Assembly: GCA_051004015.1 (NCBI GenBank)
Contig: JBPCKT010000029.1
Coordinates: forward strand, 72,110 to 136,109
DNA: 64,000 nucleotides
Reading direction: 5' to 3'
Origin: SXOA01 sp051004015
GTDB lineage: Bacteria; Planctomycetota; Planctomycetia; Pirellulales; Pirellulaceae
The number at the start of each line of letters is the position of its first letter. The first letter of the stretch is position 1. The translations under genes were made by a program, and so were the position numbers. The notes under the pieces were generated by a model. It saw only the letters and a program-made list of their open reading frames with translations. It was not told where the DNA came from and ran no database searches. Positions 17,944 through 26,177 of this stretch are shown piece by piece.

Positions 17944-19497
17944 ATGCCCACCACCGAAACTGATGATCGTCCGCAGTCTGAAACCGACGGCGACACCCCG
18001 GCCGAAGCGACGGCGGAGGAGCAAAAGCCCGAAAAGCCCAAGCTGGGCCTGGATGTGAAAATCGCCAAGCCCTCCGCCTGCGAGCGGCACGTGACCGTGA
18101 CCATCGGCCGCGAGGACGTGGAGCGGTACATCACGGAGCAGTTCAACGAGATCGCCCCCAAGGCCGAGTTGCCGGGCTTCCGCGCCGGCCGAGCCCCCCG
18201 CAAGCTCGTGGAAAGGCAGTTCAAGAACTCCGTCCACGAGCAGGTCAAAGGCAAGCTGCTGATGGACAGCCTGTCGCAGATCAGCGAAGAACACGAATTC
18301 TCCGCCATCAGCGAGCCGGATTTCGATTTTGGGGCGGTCAAAATTCCCGACGACGGTCCGCTGGTCTTTGAGTTTGATATCGAAGTGCGGCCGGAGTTCG
18401 ACATGCCGCAGTGGAAGGGGCTGCATCTAAAGCGACCGATTTACGACCACACCGAGGAAGACGTCGACTCCCATTTGAAGAAGCTGCTCGCCAAATATGG
18501 CAATTTCGTGGAGCTGGAGGGCCCGGTGGATTCCGGCGATGGCGCAATCGTGAAGGTGAATATCACTTTCCTGGATGGCGACAGCGTCGTTACTTCCCGC
18601 CACAACGAGATGCTGGCCGTCCGCCCGATCTTGAGCTTCATCGACGCCAAGCTGGAAGGCTTTGACAAGCTGGTCGTGGGGAAAAAGGTCGGCGACACAT
18701 TCGAGTCCAAGCTGACCGTCTCCAAGGACTCGGAAAACGAGGCGCTCCGCGGCAAGGAGCTCACGGCAAAGTTTGAGCTCCTGGAAATCCGGCAACTGAA
18801 ATTGCCCGAGCTGGATGACGGCTTCCTGGATCGTATCGGCGGCTTCAAGGACGAGGCGGAATTGCGGGCCGAAGTGCGGAAAGAGCTCGACCGCCAACTG
18901 AAATACCAGCAGCAGAAGCAAGTCCGGGAGCAAATCACCGGGCTCCTGACCGTCGCCGCCACCTGGGATCTGCCGCCGGAGCTGCTCCGCCGCCAGTCCA
19001 AGCGGGAGCTCGACCGGGCCATCATGGAATTGCAGTCCAGCGGCTTCGACAACTCCGCCATCAACACCCACGCCAACGAACTCCGCCGCAACGCCCTTTC
19101 GTACACGGCTCGGGCCCTCAAGGAGCACTTCATCCTGGAGCGGATTGCCGAGGACGAGAAGATCGACGCCGTGCCGGAAGACTTCGACAAGGAAATCGAG
19201 CTGATCGCCGAACAGATGGACGAAAGCGCCCGCCGGGTTCGCGCCCGACTGGAGAAGAAGGGGCAGATCGACTCCCTCCGCAATCAGATTGTGGAGCGAA
19301 AGGTCATCGAGTTGATCACGTCCACCGCCACGTTCGAGGATACCGCCTACCAGCCCCCCAAAAACGACACGTCGGCCGTCTCCTTTGCCATCGCCGGCGG
19401 CGATGGCGGCGCGAACATCCCCGAGGCCAAGCACGCGGGGAGCGACGAGGAACAGGTGCCCGGGGCGCTGAAGCAGCCGACCAAGAAATCCGAATGA
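17944..19497 (+). CDS. tig: Trigger factor, ribosome-associated chaperone/peptidyl-prolyl isomerase
   Basis: Protein of 517 residues. The ribosome-binding signature GFRxGRAP is present (ELPGFRAGRAPRKLVERQF, near residues 78-95). It is followed by an FKBP-like isomerase region (around 180-280) and the long helical C-terminal substrate-binding domain (from about 290 on, with repeated Glu/Lys/Arg helices). The N-terminus has an extra ~35 polar residues and the C-terminus a disordered Ala/Gly/Asp-rich tail, making it longer than the ~430 residues of E. coli. It assists folding of nascent chains at the ribosome exit. The following two clpP genes make the familiar tig-clpP order, but no clpX follows here. 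Confidence 0.96.
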   Translation: MPTTETDDRPQSETDGDTPAEATAEEQKPEKPKLGLDVKIAKPSACERHVTVTIGREDVERYITEQFNEIAPKAELPGFRAGRAPRKLVERQFKNSVHEQVKGKLLMDSLSQISEEHEFSAISEPDFDFGAVKIPDDGPLVFEFDIEVRPEFDMPQWKGLHLKRPIYDHTEEDVDSHLKKLLAKYGNFVELEGPVDSGDGAIVKVNITFLDGDSVVTSRHNEMLAVRPILSFIDAKLEGFDKLVVGKKVGDTFESKLTVSKDSENEALRGKELTAKFELLEIRQLKLPELDDGFLDRIGGFKDEAELRAEVRKELDRQLKYQQQKQVREQITGLLTVAATWDLPPELLRRQSKRELDRAIMELQSSGFDNSAINTHANELRRNALSYTARALKEHFILERIAEDEKIDAVPEDFDKEIELIAEQMDESARRVRARLEKKGQIDSLRNQIVERKVIELITSTATFEDTAYQPPKNDTSAVSFAIAGGDGGANIPEAKHAGSDEEQVPGALKQPTKKSE

Positions 19498-19668
19498 CCC
19501 GGTCAAATGTCGAAATTCGAATGACGAATGGCGAATGAGGTTGGCAACGGAGGGTTTTCAATTCGGAATTCGCCATTCGAGTTTCGTCATTCTCCCAACT
19601 GCCCTAGCCGGAATTGCCTGAGGGCTGAATAATGCTGGTATCTTTCCTCTTCCCAGGATTCTCGCCTC

Positions 19669-20301
19669 ATGAGCCAGCCGTTCCCGCAACCGGTCTTTGA
19701 TTCGCAGTCCTACCAGAGCTACCAGCGGCAGCGCCAGTTGACGCTGGGGGATCTGCTGCTGGAAAACCGGATCGTGTTTCTCCAAGGGGAGATCCACACC
19801 GGCAACGCCAACGAAGTGGTGATGAAGCTGCTCTATCTGCAGAGCGAGAACCGCCGCAAGGAGATCCACTTCTACCTGAATTCTCCCGGCGGCGACGTGG
19901 CGGCCACGCTGGCCATTTACGACACGATGCAGATCCTCAGTTGCCCGGTGGGCACCTACTGCGTCGGCCAGGCCGCCAGCGGAGCTGCCGTGCTTTTGGC
20001 CGGCGGCACCAAGGGAAAACGGCACATCCTGCCCAACGCCCGCGTCATGCTGCACCAGCCCTACGGCGGCGTGCAGGGGCAGATCAGCGACATTGAAATC
20101 CAGGCGAATGAAATCATCCGTTACCGCGAAGTGCTGAATCAAATCCTGGCCAACCACACCGGCCAGTCGCTGGAGCGGATTGCCAAGGACACTGACCGCG
20201 ACTTCTTCATGGGAGCGGAAGACGCCAAAAAATACGGCGTCGTGGACGATATTGTTGCCAAGATTCCCGGTGGCGAGCCGGAAGAGAAGGACGACAAGTA
20301 A
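19669..20301 (+). CDS. clpP: ATP-dependent Clp protease proteolytic subunit (first paralogue)
   Basis: Protein of 210 residues with the ClpP fold and intact catalytic triad: Ser104 in GQAASGAAV, His129 in MLHQPYGG and Asp near residue 178 in DTDRD. The nucleophile neighbourhood SGAA differs from the SMGA of the canonical enzyme and of the second paralogue. The N-terminus has an extra Gln/Ser/Tyr-rich stretch. ClpP forms 14-mers that degrade proteins fed by ClpX or ClpA. Two adjacent paralogues suggest a mixed ClpP1P2 barrel as in actinobacteria and some others, which is an inference. Confidence 0.94.
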   Translation: MSQPFPQPVFDSQSYQSYQRQRQLTLGDLLLENRIVFLQGEIHTGNANEVVMKLLYLQSENRRKEIHFYLNSPGGDVAATLAIYDTMQILSCPVGTYCVGQAASGAAVLLAGGTKGKRHILPNARVMLHQPYGGVQGQISDIEIQANEIIRYREVLNQILANHTGQSLERIAKDTDRDFFMGAEDAKKYGVVDDIVAKIPGGEPEEKDDK

Positions 20302-20349
20302 TTCGAGCAGCCCACAGCAAGCGCACCATCCAGCCGGAGCTTTATCCCC

Positions 20350-20961
20350 ATGCCGATGATTCCTTACGTTGTTGAGAAAAGCGGCCGCGAAGAGCGCGTG
20401 TATGACATCTACAGCCGGCTGCTCAAGGACCGCATTGTGTTCCTGGGTTCGCAGGTCAACGACGAAGTCGCCAATTCGATCGTCGCCCAGCTGCTGTTCC
20501 TGCAGTCGGACGATCCCAAGGCGGATATTCACCTGTACGTGAACTCCCCCGGCGGCAGCGTCAGCGCCGGCCTGGCCATCTACGACACCATGCAGTTTGT
20601 CACCTGCGACGTGGCGACTTATTGCATCGGTCAGGCCGCTTCGATGGGCGCGGTCCTGCTGACGGCTGGCGCTCCCGGCAAGCGGTTCGCCCTCCCCAAC
20701 GCCCGCATCATGATCCACCAGCCGCTGGCGGGAATGCAGGGGACGGCGGAAGAGATCATGATTCACGCCAAGGAATTCCGCCGCATCAAGCAGCGGATGA
20801 ACGAGATCCTGATCAAGCACACCGGCCATCCGCTCGAGAAGATCGAGAAGGACACCGACCGCGACCGCTTCATGTCCGCCGAAGAAGCTGCCGAGTACCG
20901 GATCGTCGATAAAGTCATCACGCAAATGCAGATCGTGCCCCGGCCGACGGCGAAGGAATAG
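20350..20961 (+). CDS. clpP: ATP-dependent Clp protease proteolytic subunit (second paralogue)
   Basis: Protein of 203 residues with canonical ClpP motifs: Ser98 in GQAASMGAVLL, His123 in MIHQPLAG and Asp in DTDRDRF. It starts 48 nt after the first clpP and is probably co-transcribed with tig and clpP1. Length and spacing are standard. It is closer to typical bacterial ClpP than the first copy. Confidence 0.96.
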   Translation: MPMIPYVVEKSGREERVYDIYSRLLKDRIVFLGSQVNDEVANSIVAQLLFLQSDDPKADIHLYVNSPGGSVSAGLAIYDTMQFVTCDVATYCIGQAASMGAVLLTAGAPGKRFALPNARIMIHQPLAGMQGTAEEIMIHAKEFRRIKQRMNEILIKHTGHPLEKIEKDTDRDRFMSAEEAAEYRIVDKVITQMQIVPRPTAKE

Positions 20962-20984
20962 ATTGGGCGGACGATAAACTCCTT

Positions 20985-21095
20985 GTTCCCCCGCTCCGCG
21001 TGGGAACACACGTCTTCGCCGCTCCGCGGCATCTGCCACTAAAGGGACGCAGAGCGCCCACGAACGTGCATTCCCACACAGACCGTGGGAACGAG
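20985..21095. repeat. Pair of GTTCCCACGC-type palindromes
   Basis: A 23-bp palindrome at 20985-21007 (arms GTTCCCCCGC/GCGTGGGAAC, loop TCC) begins just after clpP2, and a related, more degenerate unit occurs at 21068-21095 before fabF. The same family recurs at 23101-23123. They may attenuate read-through between clpP2 and fabF. Confidence 0.65.
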
Positions 21096-21153
21096 AGTCT
21101 TGATCGTGGTATAATTCCAGCTTCTCCTTTGAACCTCAATAAGCAGTGGTTTT

Positions 21154-22437
21154 ATGCGAAAGCGCGTGGTCGTGACGGGTGTCGGCGCGGTGAACCCGAT
21201 GGGGCACAACGTGGAGGAAGTCTGGGCCGGGCTCAAGGAAGGGAAGTCCGGCGTCGCGCTGACGACCATCTTTGATGCCAGCAAGTTCCCCACCAAGATT
21301 TCGGCCGAGGTCAAGAATTGGGACATCACCAAGGTCGGCGAAGACGCCGAAAAATGGAAGCATCGCGGACGGCACACGAAGTTTGCCGCGGGCGCGGCCA
21401 TCCAGGCGATGGCGGAATCGGGCGTGCTGGATGCGATCAAGAATCCCACCCGTTTTGGCGTCTATCTGGGCTGTGGGGAAGGAAGCCAGGACTTTGGCAG
21501 TTTCTCACGGATGATGGTGGCTGCCCTCACGCCGGATGGGCTGGACGTGGTCAAGTTCACGCAGGCCGGTCTGGAAACCCTCAACCCACTGGCGGAGATC
21601 GAGCAGGAGCCGAACATGCCGGCCGGCTACGTGGCTGGAATGTTCAACGCCCAGGGGCCGAACGCCAACTGCCTCACCGCCTGTGCCGCCAGCAGCCAGG
21701 CGATTGGCGAAGCCGTCGAAATCATCCGCCGCGGCGATGCCGACGTGATGCTTTCCGGCGGGGCCCATAGCATGATCCATCCCTTCGGCGTCACCGGATT
21801 TAATCTGCTGACGGCGCTGTCCACCAGCAACGACGAACCGACCAAGGCCAGCCGCCCGTTCGACCGTCAGAGAAACGGCTTTGTGCTCGGTGAAGGGGGC
21901 GCGATGGTGGTGCTGGAGGAACTGGAGCACGCGAAACGCCGTGGGGCCAAGATTCATGCCGAAATCATGGGCTACGGCACCACGGCCGATGCGTATCGCA
22001 TCACCGACATCCATCCCGAAGGGCGCGGGGCGATTAGCTGCATGAAGATGGCCATCGCCGACGCGGGGCTGAATCCGGCGGACATCCAGTACGTAAATGC
22101 CCACGGCACCAGCACGTCCGTGAACGACCGCGTGGAGTCGCTAGCCTGCAAGGTCGTATTCGGCGACCGGGCCTATCAAACCCCCGTCTCCAGCACCAAG
22201 AGCATGATGGGGCATTTGATTGCCGCCGCCGGCGTGACCGAGCTCATCGTCTGCCTCATGGCGATGCGCGATAACGTGCTGCCGCCGACCATCAACTACG
22301 AGAATCCCGACCCCGATTGCGACCTGGACTACGTTCCCAACGCCGCCCGCCAGGCGAAGTGCGACTACGTCCTCAGCAACAGTTTTGGATTTGGCGGGCA
22401 GAATATTTCGTTGGTGGCGGGGAGGTTTAAGGGGTGA
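21154..22437 (+). CDS. fabF: Beta-ketoacyl-[acyl-carrier-protein] synthase II
   Basis: Protein of 427 residues, the elongating condensing enzyme of type II fatty acid synthesis. It condenses malonyl-ACP with acyl-ACP. The Cys-His-His triad is visible: Cys177 in NCLTACAASSQ, His near 316 in NAHGTSTSVND and His near 351 in KSMMGHLIAAAG. The glycine-rich C-terminus NSFGFGGQN is standard. Slightly longer than the E. coli enzyme. It stands alone, without other fab genes nearby, so it could serve a lipid or polyketide-like paralogue role, but the motifs are those of ordinary FabF. Confidence 0.94.
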   Translation: MRKRVVVTGVGAVNPMGHNVEEVWAGLKEGKSGVALTTIFDASKFPTKISAEVKNWDITKVGEDAEKWKHRGRHTKFAAGAAIQAMAESGVLDAIKNPTRFGVYLGCGEGSQDFGSFSRMMVAALTPDGLDVVKFTQAGLETLNPLAEIEQEPNMPAGYVAGMFNAQGPNANCLTACAASSQAIGEAVEIIRRGDADVMLSGGAHSMIHPFGVTGFNLLTALSTSNDEPTKASRPFDRQRNGFVLGEGGAMVVLEELEHAKRRGAKIHAEIMGYGTTADAYRITDIHPEGRGAISCMKMAIADAGLNPADIQYVNAHGTSTSVNDRVESLACKVVFGDRAYQTPVSSTKSMMGHLIAAAGVTELIVCLMAMRDNVLPPTINYENPDPDCDLDYVPNAARQAKCDYVLSNSFGFGGQNISLVAGRFKG

Positions 22438-22487
22438 GAGGGAATGGATTTCAAATTTGAGATTTGAGACCGTAAGATTTTGCAGAA

Positions 22488-23054
22488 TCATTCGCCCCCG
22501 AAAATGAACTCGGCAGCAAGAGTGAAGCAGCAGATGGTCAAGGCTATGTAAGCTACTTTCGGACTGACCGGCCTCGGCGATTTTCCCAACCCAAACTCAG
22601 TTCCCTGGCCGTGCCACAGCCAGACTCCGCCGGGGACCGTGACGAGGCCGAAGAGCCAGAGGTGCCAGAGCTCCGAGCCGTGGCGGAGCATCTCGCCGCA
22701 GTCGCCGATTCGGCCAAAGGAGCCGAGACTGATGTAGAGGCCATTGGCCACCAGGCAGAAACCGGCGAAGAATCGCAGTACGAAGCTCCCCGGCATCTTG
22801 GCTGCTGCCGCGGCCAGCCAAAGAGGGAGCGGAATCAGGACGCCAACGAGCGGGCCGGCCCAGACTACGGCGAGCGGTGCCGGGTTTTCCGCCAGGTCCG
22901 TCCGCGAGATAGTCAGCGGATGCAGCACGACTTGCTGGACTCTTCCGCCCGTAAGCCACGCTCCACACACGTGACCCAGCTCGTGGACTGCCTGCATTCC
23001 CAGCCAAGAGCCGAGGAGGGTGGAAGCAATCAGAATCTCGCGATGGAACTGCAT
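22488..23054 (-). CDS. Membrane protein with HELGH motif, M50-peptidase-like
   Basis: Protein of 188 residues with five or six hydrophobic helices. The motif HELGH in helix 1 (VHELGHVCGAWLTGG) is the zinc-binding HExxH of M50 site-2-type membrane metalloproteases, and a later GPLVGVLIPLP resembles their second conserved region, although the classical NxxPxxxLDG third ligand is not evident. The start at 23054 (MQFHREIL) is used because the upstream extension reads through a palindromic repeat. It could be a degenerate or unorthodox protease, or a membrane protein of the same fold without activity. Confidence 0.7.
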   Translation of the reverse strand: MQFHREILIASTLLGSWLGMQAVHELGHVCGAWLTGGRVQQVVLHPLTISRTDLAENPAPLAVVWAGPLVGVLIPLPLWLAAAAAKMPGSFVLRFFAGFCLVANGLYISLGSFGRIGDCGEMLRHGSELWHLWLFGLVTVPGGVWLWHGQGTEFGLGKSPRPVSPKVAYIALTICCFTLAAEFIFGGE

Positions 23055-23100
23055 CGCCGCATTGTAAGGCAGTCCTGCCGCGGAGCGGCCAAGAAATGGC

Positions 23101-23123
23101 GTTCCCACGCGGAGCGTGGGAAC
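23101..23123. repeat. GTTCCCACGC palindrome
   Basis: Perfect 10-bp arms with a GGA loop, upstream of the M50-like gene and downstream of the start-distal lipoprotein gene. Same family as 20985-21007, in opposite orientation. Confidence 0.7.
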
Positions 23124-23147
23124 GAGGACTTGCGAGCGACGCTTTTG

Positions 23148-23444
23148 TTAATTGCCGATGCTGGGCGGGTTCGCCGTCAGGAAATCGCGCGGGCCGCGGG
23201 TGGTGTAGTAGGGGTAGCCGACCTGGGCGGTAGCTGGGCCTTGCGGGCCGTCGTACGTGCGGGTGTGGTGGTGGCCGTAGTTGGCGTTGCGATTGTCGGC
23301 CAGGCCGCTCCCGCCGCCGCCATAACGACCCAGGCCGTGACGGCTGCCGTGGCCGCCAGCTCCATCACAGAGGTTGACGGTATGGCAGCCGCTGGCGGCA
23401 CAGACGACGAGCAGCGCGAGCGCGCAGAGCAGGCGAGCCTTCAT
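23148..23444 (-). CDS. Small Gly/His/Tyr-rich lipoprotein
   Basis: Protein of 98 residues. The signal ends in a lipobox (CAASGC, Cys at residue 20), then comes a Gly/Arg/His-rich low-complexity stretch and the C-terminal TRGPRDFLTANPPSIGN. That GPRDFL...NPPSIG ending recurs in small planctomycete lipoproteins as I recall them. The function is unknown. Start at 23444 chosen by the signal; a longer frame upstream is non-coding. Confidence 0.75.
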   Translation of the reverse strand: MKARLLCALALLVVCAASGCHTVNLCDGAGGHGSRHGLGRYGGGGSGLADNRNANYGHHHTRTYDGPQGPATAQVGYPYYTTRGPRDFLTANPPSIGN

Positions 23445-23652
23445 GGCCGGTGATTCCTTGAAAGACGTGGGTCGAGCCGGCCTGGGGCGGGCCGGGGGAA
23501 TGTGGCGGGCCTTGCGGGAGGCCGCCGCGGAATGTGATTTTCGCATACTCCGCCTACGAAAGAGCATCGGCGGCAAAGGCGGAAAAATTGAACAAAACGG
23601 CATACCCGGCATAACTGGCGTTAAGTGGGGAAGCCGGCGGGAAGTTTGCGGA

Positions 23653-23747
23653 CACAAGCCTGAAGCGCAAGCGAAGGAAAAACGCTGACACCTTGACGGG
23701 CCGAACTGGCTGGTCGCACTGTCCTTCGCTTGCGCTTCAGGCTTGTG
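23653..23747. repeat. 26-bp perfect inverted repeat (CCTGAAGCGCAAGCGAAGGA)
   Basis: The arms at 23653-23678 and 23722-23747 are perfect complements around a 43-bp spacer. The right arm supplies the TGA stop (23739-23737) and last two codons of the PilZ-like gene. The sequence is of a dispersed planctomycete repeat type. No transposase is linked. Confidence 0.8.
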
Positions 23748-24174
23748 CGATGCAATACAGAGCCAGCAAGCCGAGCAGCATCCCCACGATCGCGGTCACG
23801 CCGATGCCTGCCGCCGTGCCGCTGTCCACGCTGAAGGAGCGCGAGGGCCAAAATAGATAATCGCCCCAGGAAGCCCAGTCGGGTGCTTCCTCGCCCCCCA
23901 CGGGCAAGTCCCGAAGCCGCATCAGTCCCAGCAGCCTGCCATCCGAGAAATGCTCGATGCGAGCGACCCGCGTTTCATACAGCCCGGCTGCCGATTTCAG
24001 GGCATGCACCTGATTCTGCCGGATGTCCACGTCCCCGCATAGCGCCACCGCGAATCCGCCGGCCGATTCGTCGACAATGCGCACGTCCACCGACTCGTCG
24101 CCGACGAGGAGTGCAGCTTGCTCCCGCCCCTCCGGGATCACGCTGCGAAACGATTGGCGTTGGTCGAAATCCAT
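23737..24174 (-). CDS. PilZ-like domain protein with C-terminal membrane helix
   Basis: Protein of 145 residues. The N-terminal half has the two parts of a PilZ c-di-GMP-binding signature in relaxed form: an Arg-rich start (FDQRQSFRSVIPEGRE) and DESAGG near residue 36 (D/N-x-S-x-x-G). The C-terminus is a transmembrane helix (GIGVTAIVGMLLGLLALYCI) after a Ser/Gly linker. PilZ proteins pass c-di-GMP levels on to surface or motility functions, and a membrane-tethered one suits that. The RxxxR motif is imperfect, so ligand binding is not certain. Confidence 0.6.
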   Translation of the reverse strand: MDFDQRQSFRSVIPEGREQAALLVGDESVDVRIVDESAGGFAVALCGDVDIRQNQVHALKSAAGLYETRVARIEHFSDGRLLGLMRLRDLPVGGEEAPDWASWGDYLFWPSRSFSVDSGTAAGIGVTAIVGMLLGLLALYCIAQA

Positions 24175-24315
24175 ATCCGGCCCTGGGGCGGGAGCGCGCG
24201 TGCATACACCCTGAAACTTAGGTCATCCTCCGAGCGCGGGCACCGTGACGAGAACCGGGAATGCCGGGCGAAACCAAGTGGGGTTGTGCGGCTCGTGCGG
24301 ATTGCGCCGCGAGGT

Positions 24316-24705
24316 CTAATTGCTTGGATCCCAGCCATATCCGACAACTCGCAGGCCCGTTTCGGTCATCTGGAGCGGGAACTCCCCGACCAGCGCCAGG
24401 GCCTCGGCGACTCCTGCCATCCCCTCGGCCGGAACTTCCAGCCAGTCAATTTCCCGGTACGGGCCGTATGGATAGGGCAGGACATCCCCCAAGCAAGTTT
24501 CCAGAACGGCATCAGCCGCGGGGACGTGGGCCAGGAACACTCGCTCGTCGCGGAGGAACTTCCAGCGGAGGGATCCCACCCCAAATTCCCGCAGTGCTCC
24601 CAAGAGCTTGCGCCACTTGGTATCGCTCATGTGGCAGGCAGTCGCGCGGCCGATGGTCGAGTTCATGCGCCGCTGGATTTCGCGTTTTTCTTCGTCATCG
24701 GACAT
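24316..24705 (-). CDS. Hypothetical protein (DUF6678-like)
   Basis: Protein of 129 residues, third gene of a close minus-strand trio. The order KWRKLLGALREF ... VFLAHVPAADAVLETCL ... PYPYGPYREIDWLEVP reminds me of DUF6678-type proteins, some of which resemble immunity proteins of contact-dependent toxins. That assignment is from memory and weak. Start at 24705 (MSDDEEK) is preferred to an upstream Met that would overlap the preceding gene. Confidence 0.6.
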   Translation of the reverse strand: MSDDEEKREIQRRMNSTIGRATACHMSDTKWRKLLGALREFGVGSLRWKFLRDERVFLAHVPAADAVLETCLGDVLPYPYGPYREIDWLEVPAEGMAGVAEALALVGEFPLQMTETGLRVVGYGWDPSN

Positions 24706-24715
24706 CGTGAAGCCC

Positions 24716-25600
24716 TCAATCGCCAAAGCAAACAACCCGACGTTTCTTCCGCTGTGCCCGTCGGACGATGCGCTCCCACTCCGCGATCAATTCCAAGAAT
24801 CGTTCCCGCTCCACCGGCGAATAAAACTCCTTATACACCGGAGTCACCTGTGTGCCGGTATGCACGTCCCAGGTTTCCGGCTGAGACTGGACAATCGCGC
24901 GGGCTTGAGCCAGGAACCGCCGCAGAGTCCGCAGGTTCTCCCCCTCAAAAACGGCATGGCCGTATAAATCGATGCATTGGCCGGTATCCTGGAGCAGTGT
25001 TGTCTTGAAGAGCGGGTCAAGGAACCAGTAGTACCCGTCGCTTTCGAGAGACAACCAATTCTCCTCCTGCGACGGGCGGCAAAACGATGCATTGTCTCCA
25101 ATGCTGATGTACATGGCTGCCTCGCTGTTCCGACAAGACTTGCAGTGTAGCGTGGCTTGGGCAGGGTACTGGTCATTCCCTTCCAGCCTGACCGACGTGA
25201 CGTTGACAAAGGGAGCAAATCGCAGCCCCTCCAGGAACTCGATGAATTGGGAGCGCAGCGGCTCAGGGACCGGATCGTCACTCCAGATGCTCACATCGTA
25301 ACGCTCGGCCCGCCCGCAGATTGGCGGACGCCCCGGCAGCGGGAAGCGAAAGGTCCAGATGGGTCCCCGGCGGCGGGCGTCTATCTCGGCAATCCGCATC
25401 GCCCCCGCCACCGCGCTTGCCCCTTCAAGCGCGCCGCGTTGCAGGAAAGCGTCGTAATCCCGCCAGGCGAAGTCCTGCGGGATGACCTCCACGTCGGGAA
25501 AGGCTCGCCGCAAGCGGGCAATCACAACGGTCGGGTCGAAACAGCCTACGATACCGCTATCCATTCCGGCCCCGGTGACGCTTGCGGAAATCGTAAACAT
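24716..25600 (-). CDS. Hypothetical two-domain protein
   Basis: Protein of 294 residues. The N-terminal part (1-115) has FDPTVVIARLRRAFPDVEV and a charged alpha/beta pattern. The C-terminal part (about 140-250) has ISIGDNASF, LESDGYYWFLDPLF, TGQCIDLYGHAVF and LAQARAIVQSQPETWDVHTG, and looks like a separate globular domain. The tail is basic (RRAQRKKRRV). The two parts may be a fusion. I cannot name either domain. It sits 11 nt after the 25612 gene and 10 nt before the 24316 gene, so all three form one operon. Confidence 0.65.
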   Translation of the reverse strand: MFTISASVTGAGMDSGIVGCFDPTVVIARLRRAFPDVEVIPQDFAWRDYDAFLQRGALEGASAVAGAMRIAEIDARRRGPIWTFRFPLPGRPPICGRAERYDVSIWSDDPVPEPLRSQFIEFLEGLRFAPFVNVTSVRLEGNDQYPAQATLHCKSCRNSEAAMYISIGDNASFCRPSQEENWLSLESDGYYWFLDPLFKTTLLQDTGQCIDLYGHAVFEGENLRTLRRFLAQARAIVQSQPETWDVHTGTQVTPVYKEFYSPVERERFLELIAEWERIVRRAQRKKRRVVCFGD

Positions 25601-25611
25601 CGGTGCAGCCT

Positions 25612-25995
25612 CTACTTTGGCCGCTTCTTCGCTGCCTTCTTTTGCTTCGTCGCCTTCGGCTTGAGGGAACTCACGTAAGCGTGGCTCACGTCGAAAAACT
25701 TTTGCAACTCCTGTGTCCTGCTCAGCAGCGTGTCCGGGACTTCGACGTATTCCTTGAGCACGGAACCGTGCTGCTCGCAGAGCTTCGTCTTGTACTTCTT
25801 GAGAAACGCTTCCCGCTCGTCTGCCGGCAACCGCAGCGCAAGATTGCCCGTCTTGGTCAGGAAGCTGAACATGTGACCGTTCACGGACGTGTACGGCATG
25901 GCGGCGCCTTTCCGCTCCACGCTCGGATTGGTGGCCACCAGCTTTTCGTACAGTTCCAGCCTGGCGGCGGGCGTTACGGCGGCTGCTTTGGCCAT
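25612..25995 (-). CDS. TfoX N-terminal-like small protein
   Basis: Protein of 127 residues resembling TfoX_N/DUF1801-type small alpha/beta proteins: LYEKLVATNPSVERKGAAMPYTS, then VNGHMFSFLTKTGNLALRLP and EREAFLKKYKTKL, with a Lys-rich tail (KPKATKQKKAAKKRPK). TfoX-N domains occur in competence regulators and many uncharacterised proteins. Start at 25995 used; the upstream in-frame segment shows no coding character. First gene of a trio with 24716 and 24316. Confidence 0.7.
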   Translation of the reverse strand: MAKAAAVTPAARLELYEKLVATNPSVERKGAAMPYTSVNGHMFSFLTKTGNLALRLPADEREAFLKKYKTKLCEQHGSVLKEYVEVPDTLLSRTQELQKFFDVSHAYVSSLKPKATKQKKAAKKRPK

Positions 25996-26177
25996 GAGAT
26001 CACGCACTTTTCTGGCTGACGAATCTGTGCCGCAAGAAACTCGATTCGCTCGTACTTCACTTTTGTAGAGTCGGGAGCCAACCATATCAAGTGAGGGAAA
26101 GACACCTCCCAACCCAGCGGTTTGGATTCGATGGTGGACTGGCGCGGAACGAGGTGATAGGCTGACCAGGAACGTCT

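Noticed and set aside
19669..20301. First ClpP as a catalytically dead paralogue
   Set aside because: Ser104, His129 and the Asp of DTDRD are all present; only the residues after Ser differ.
19558..21039. 493-codon minus-strand frame across both clpP genes
   Set aside because: Antisense to two clear genes and without any recognisable motif; produced by codon bias.
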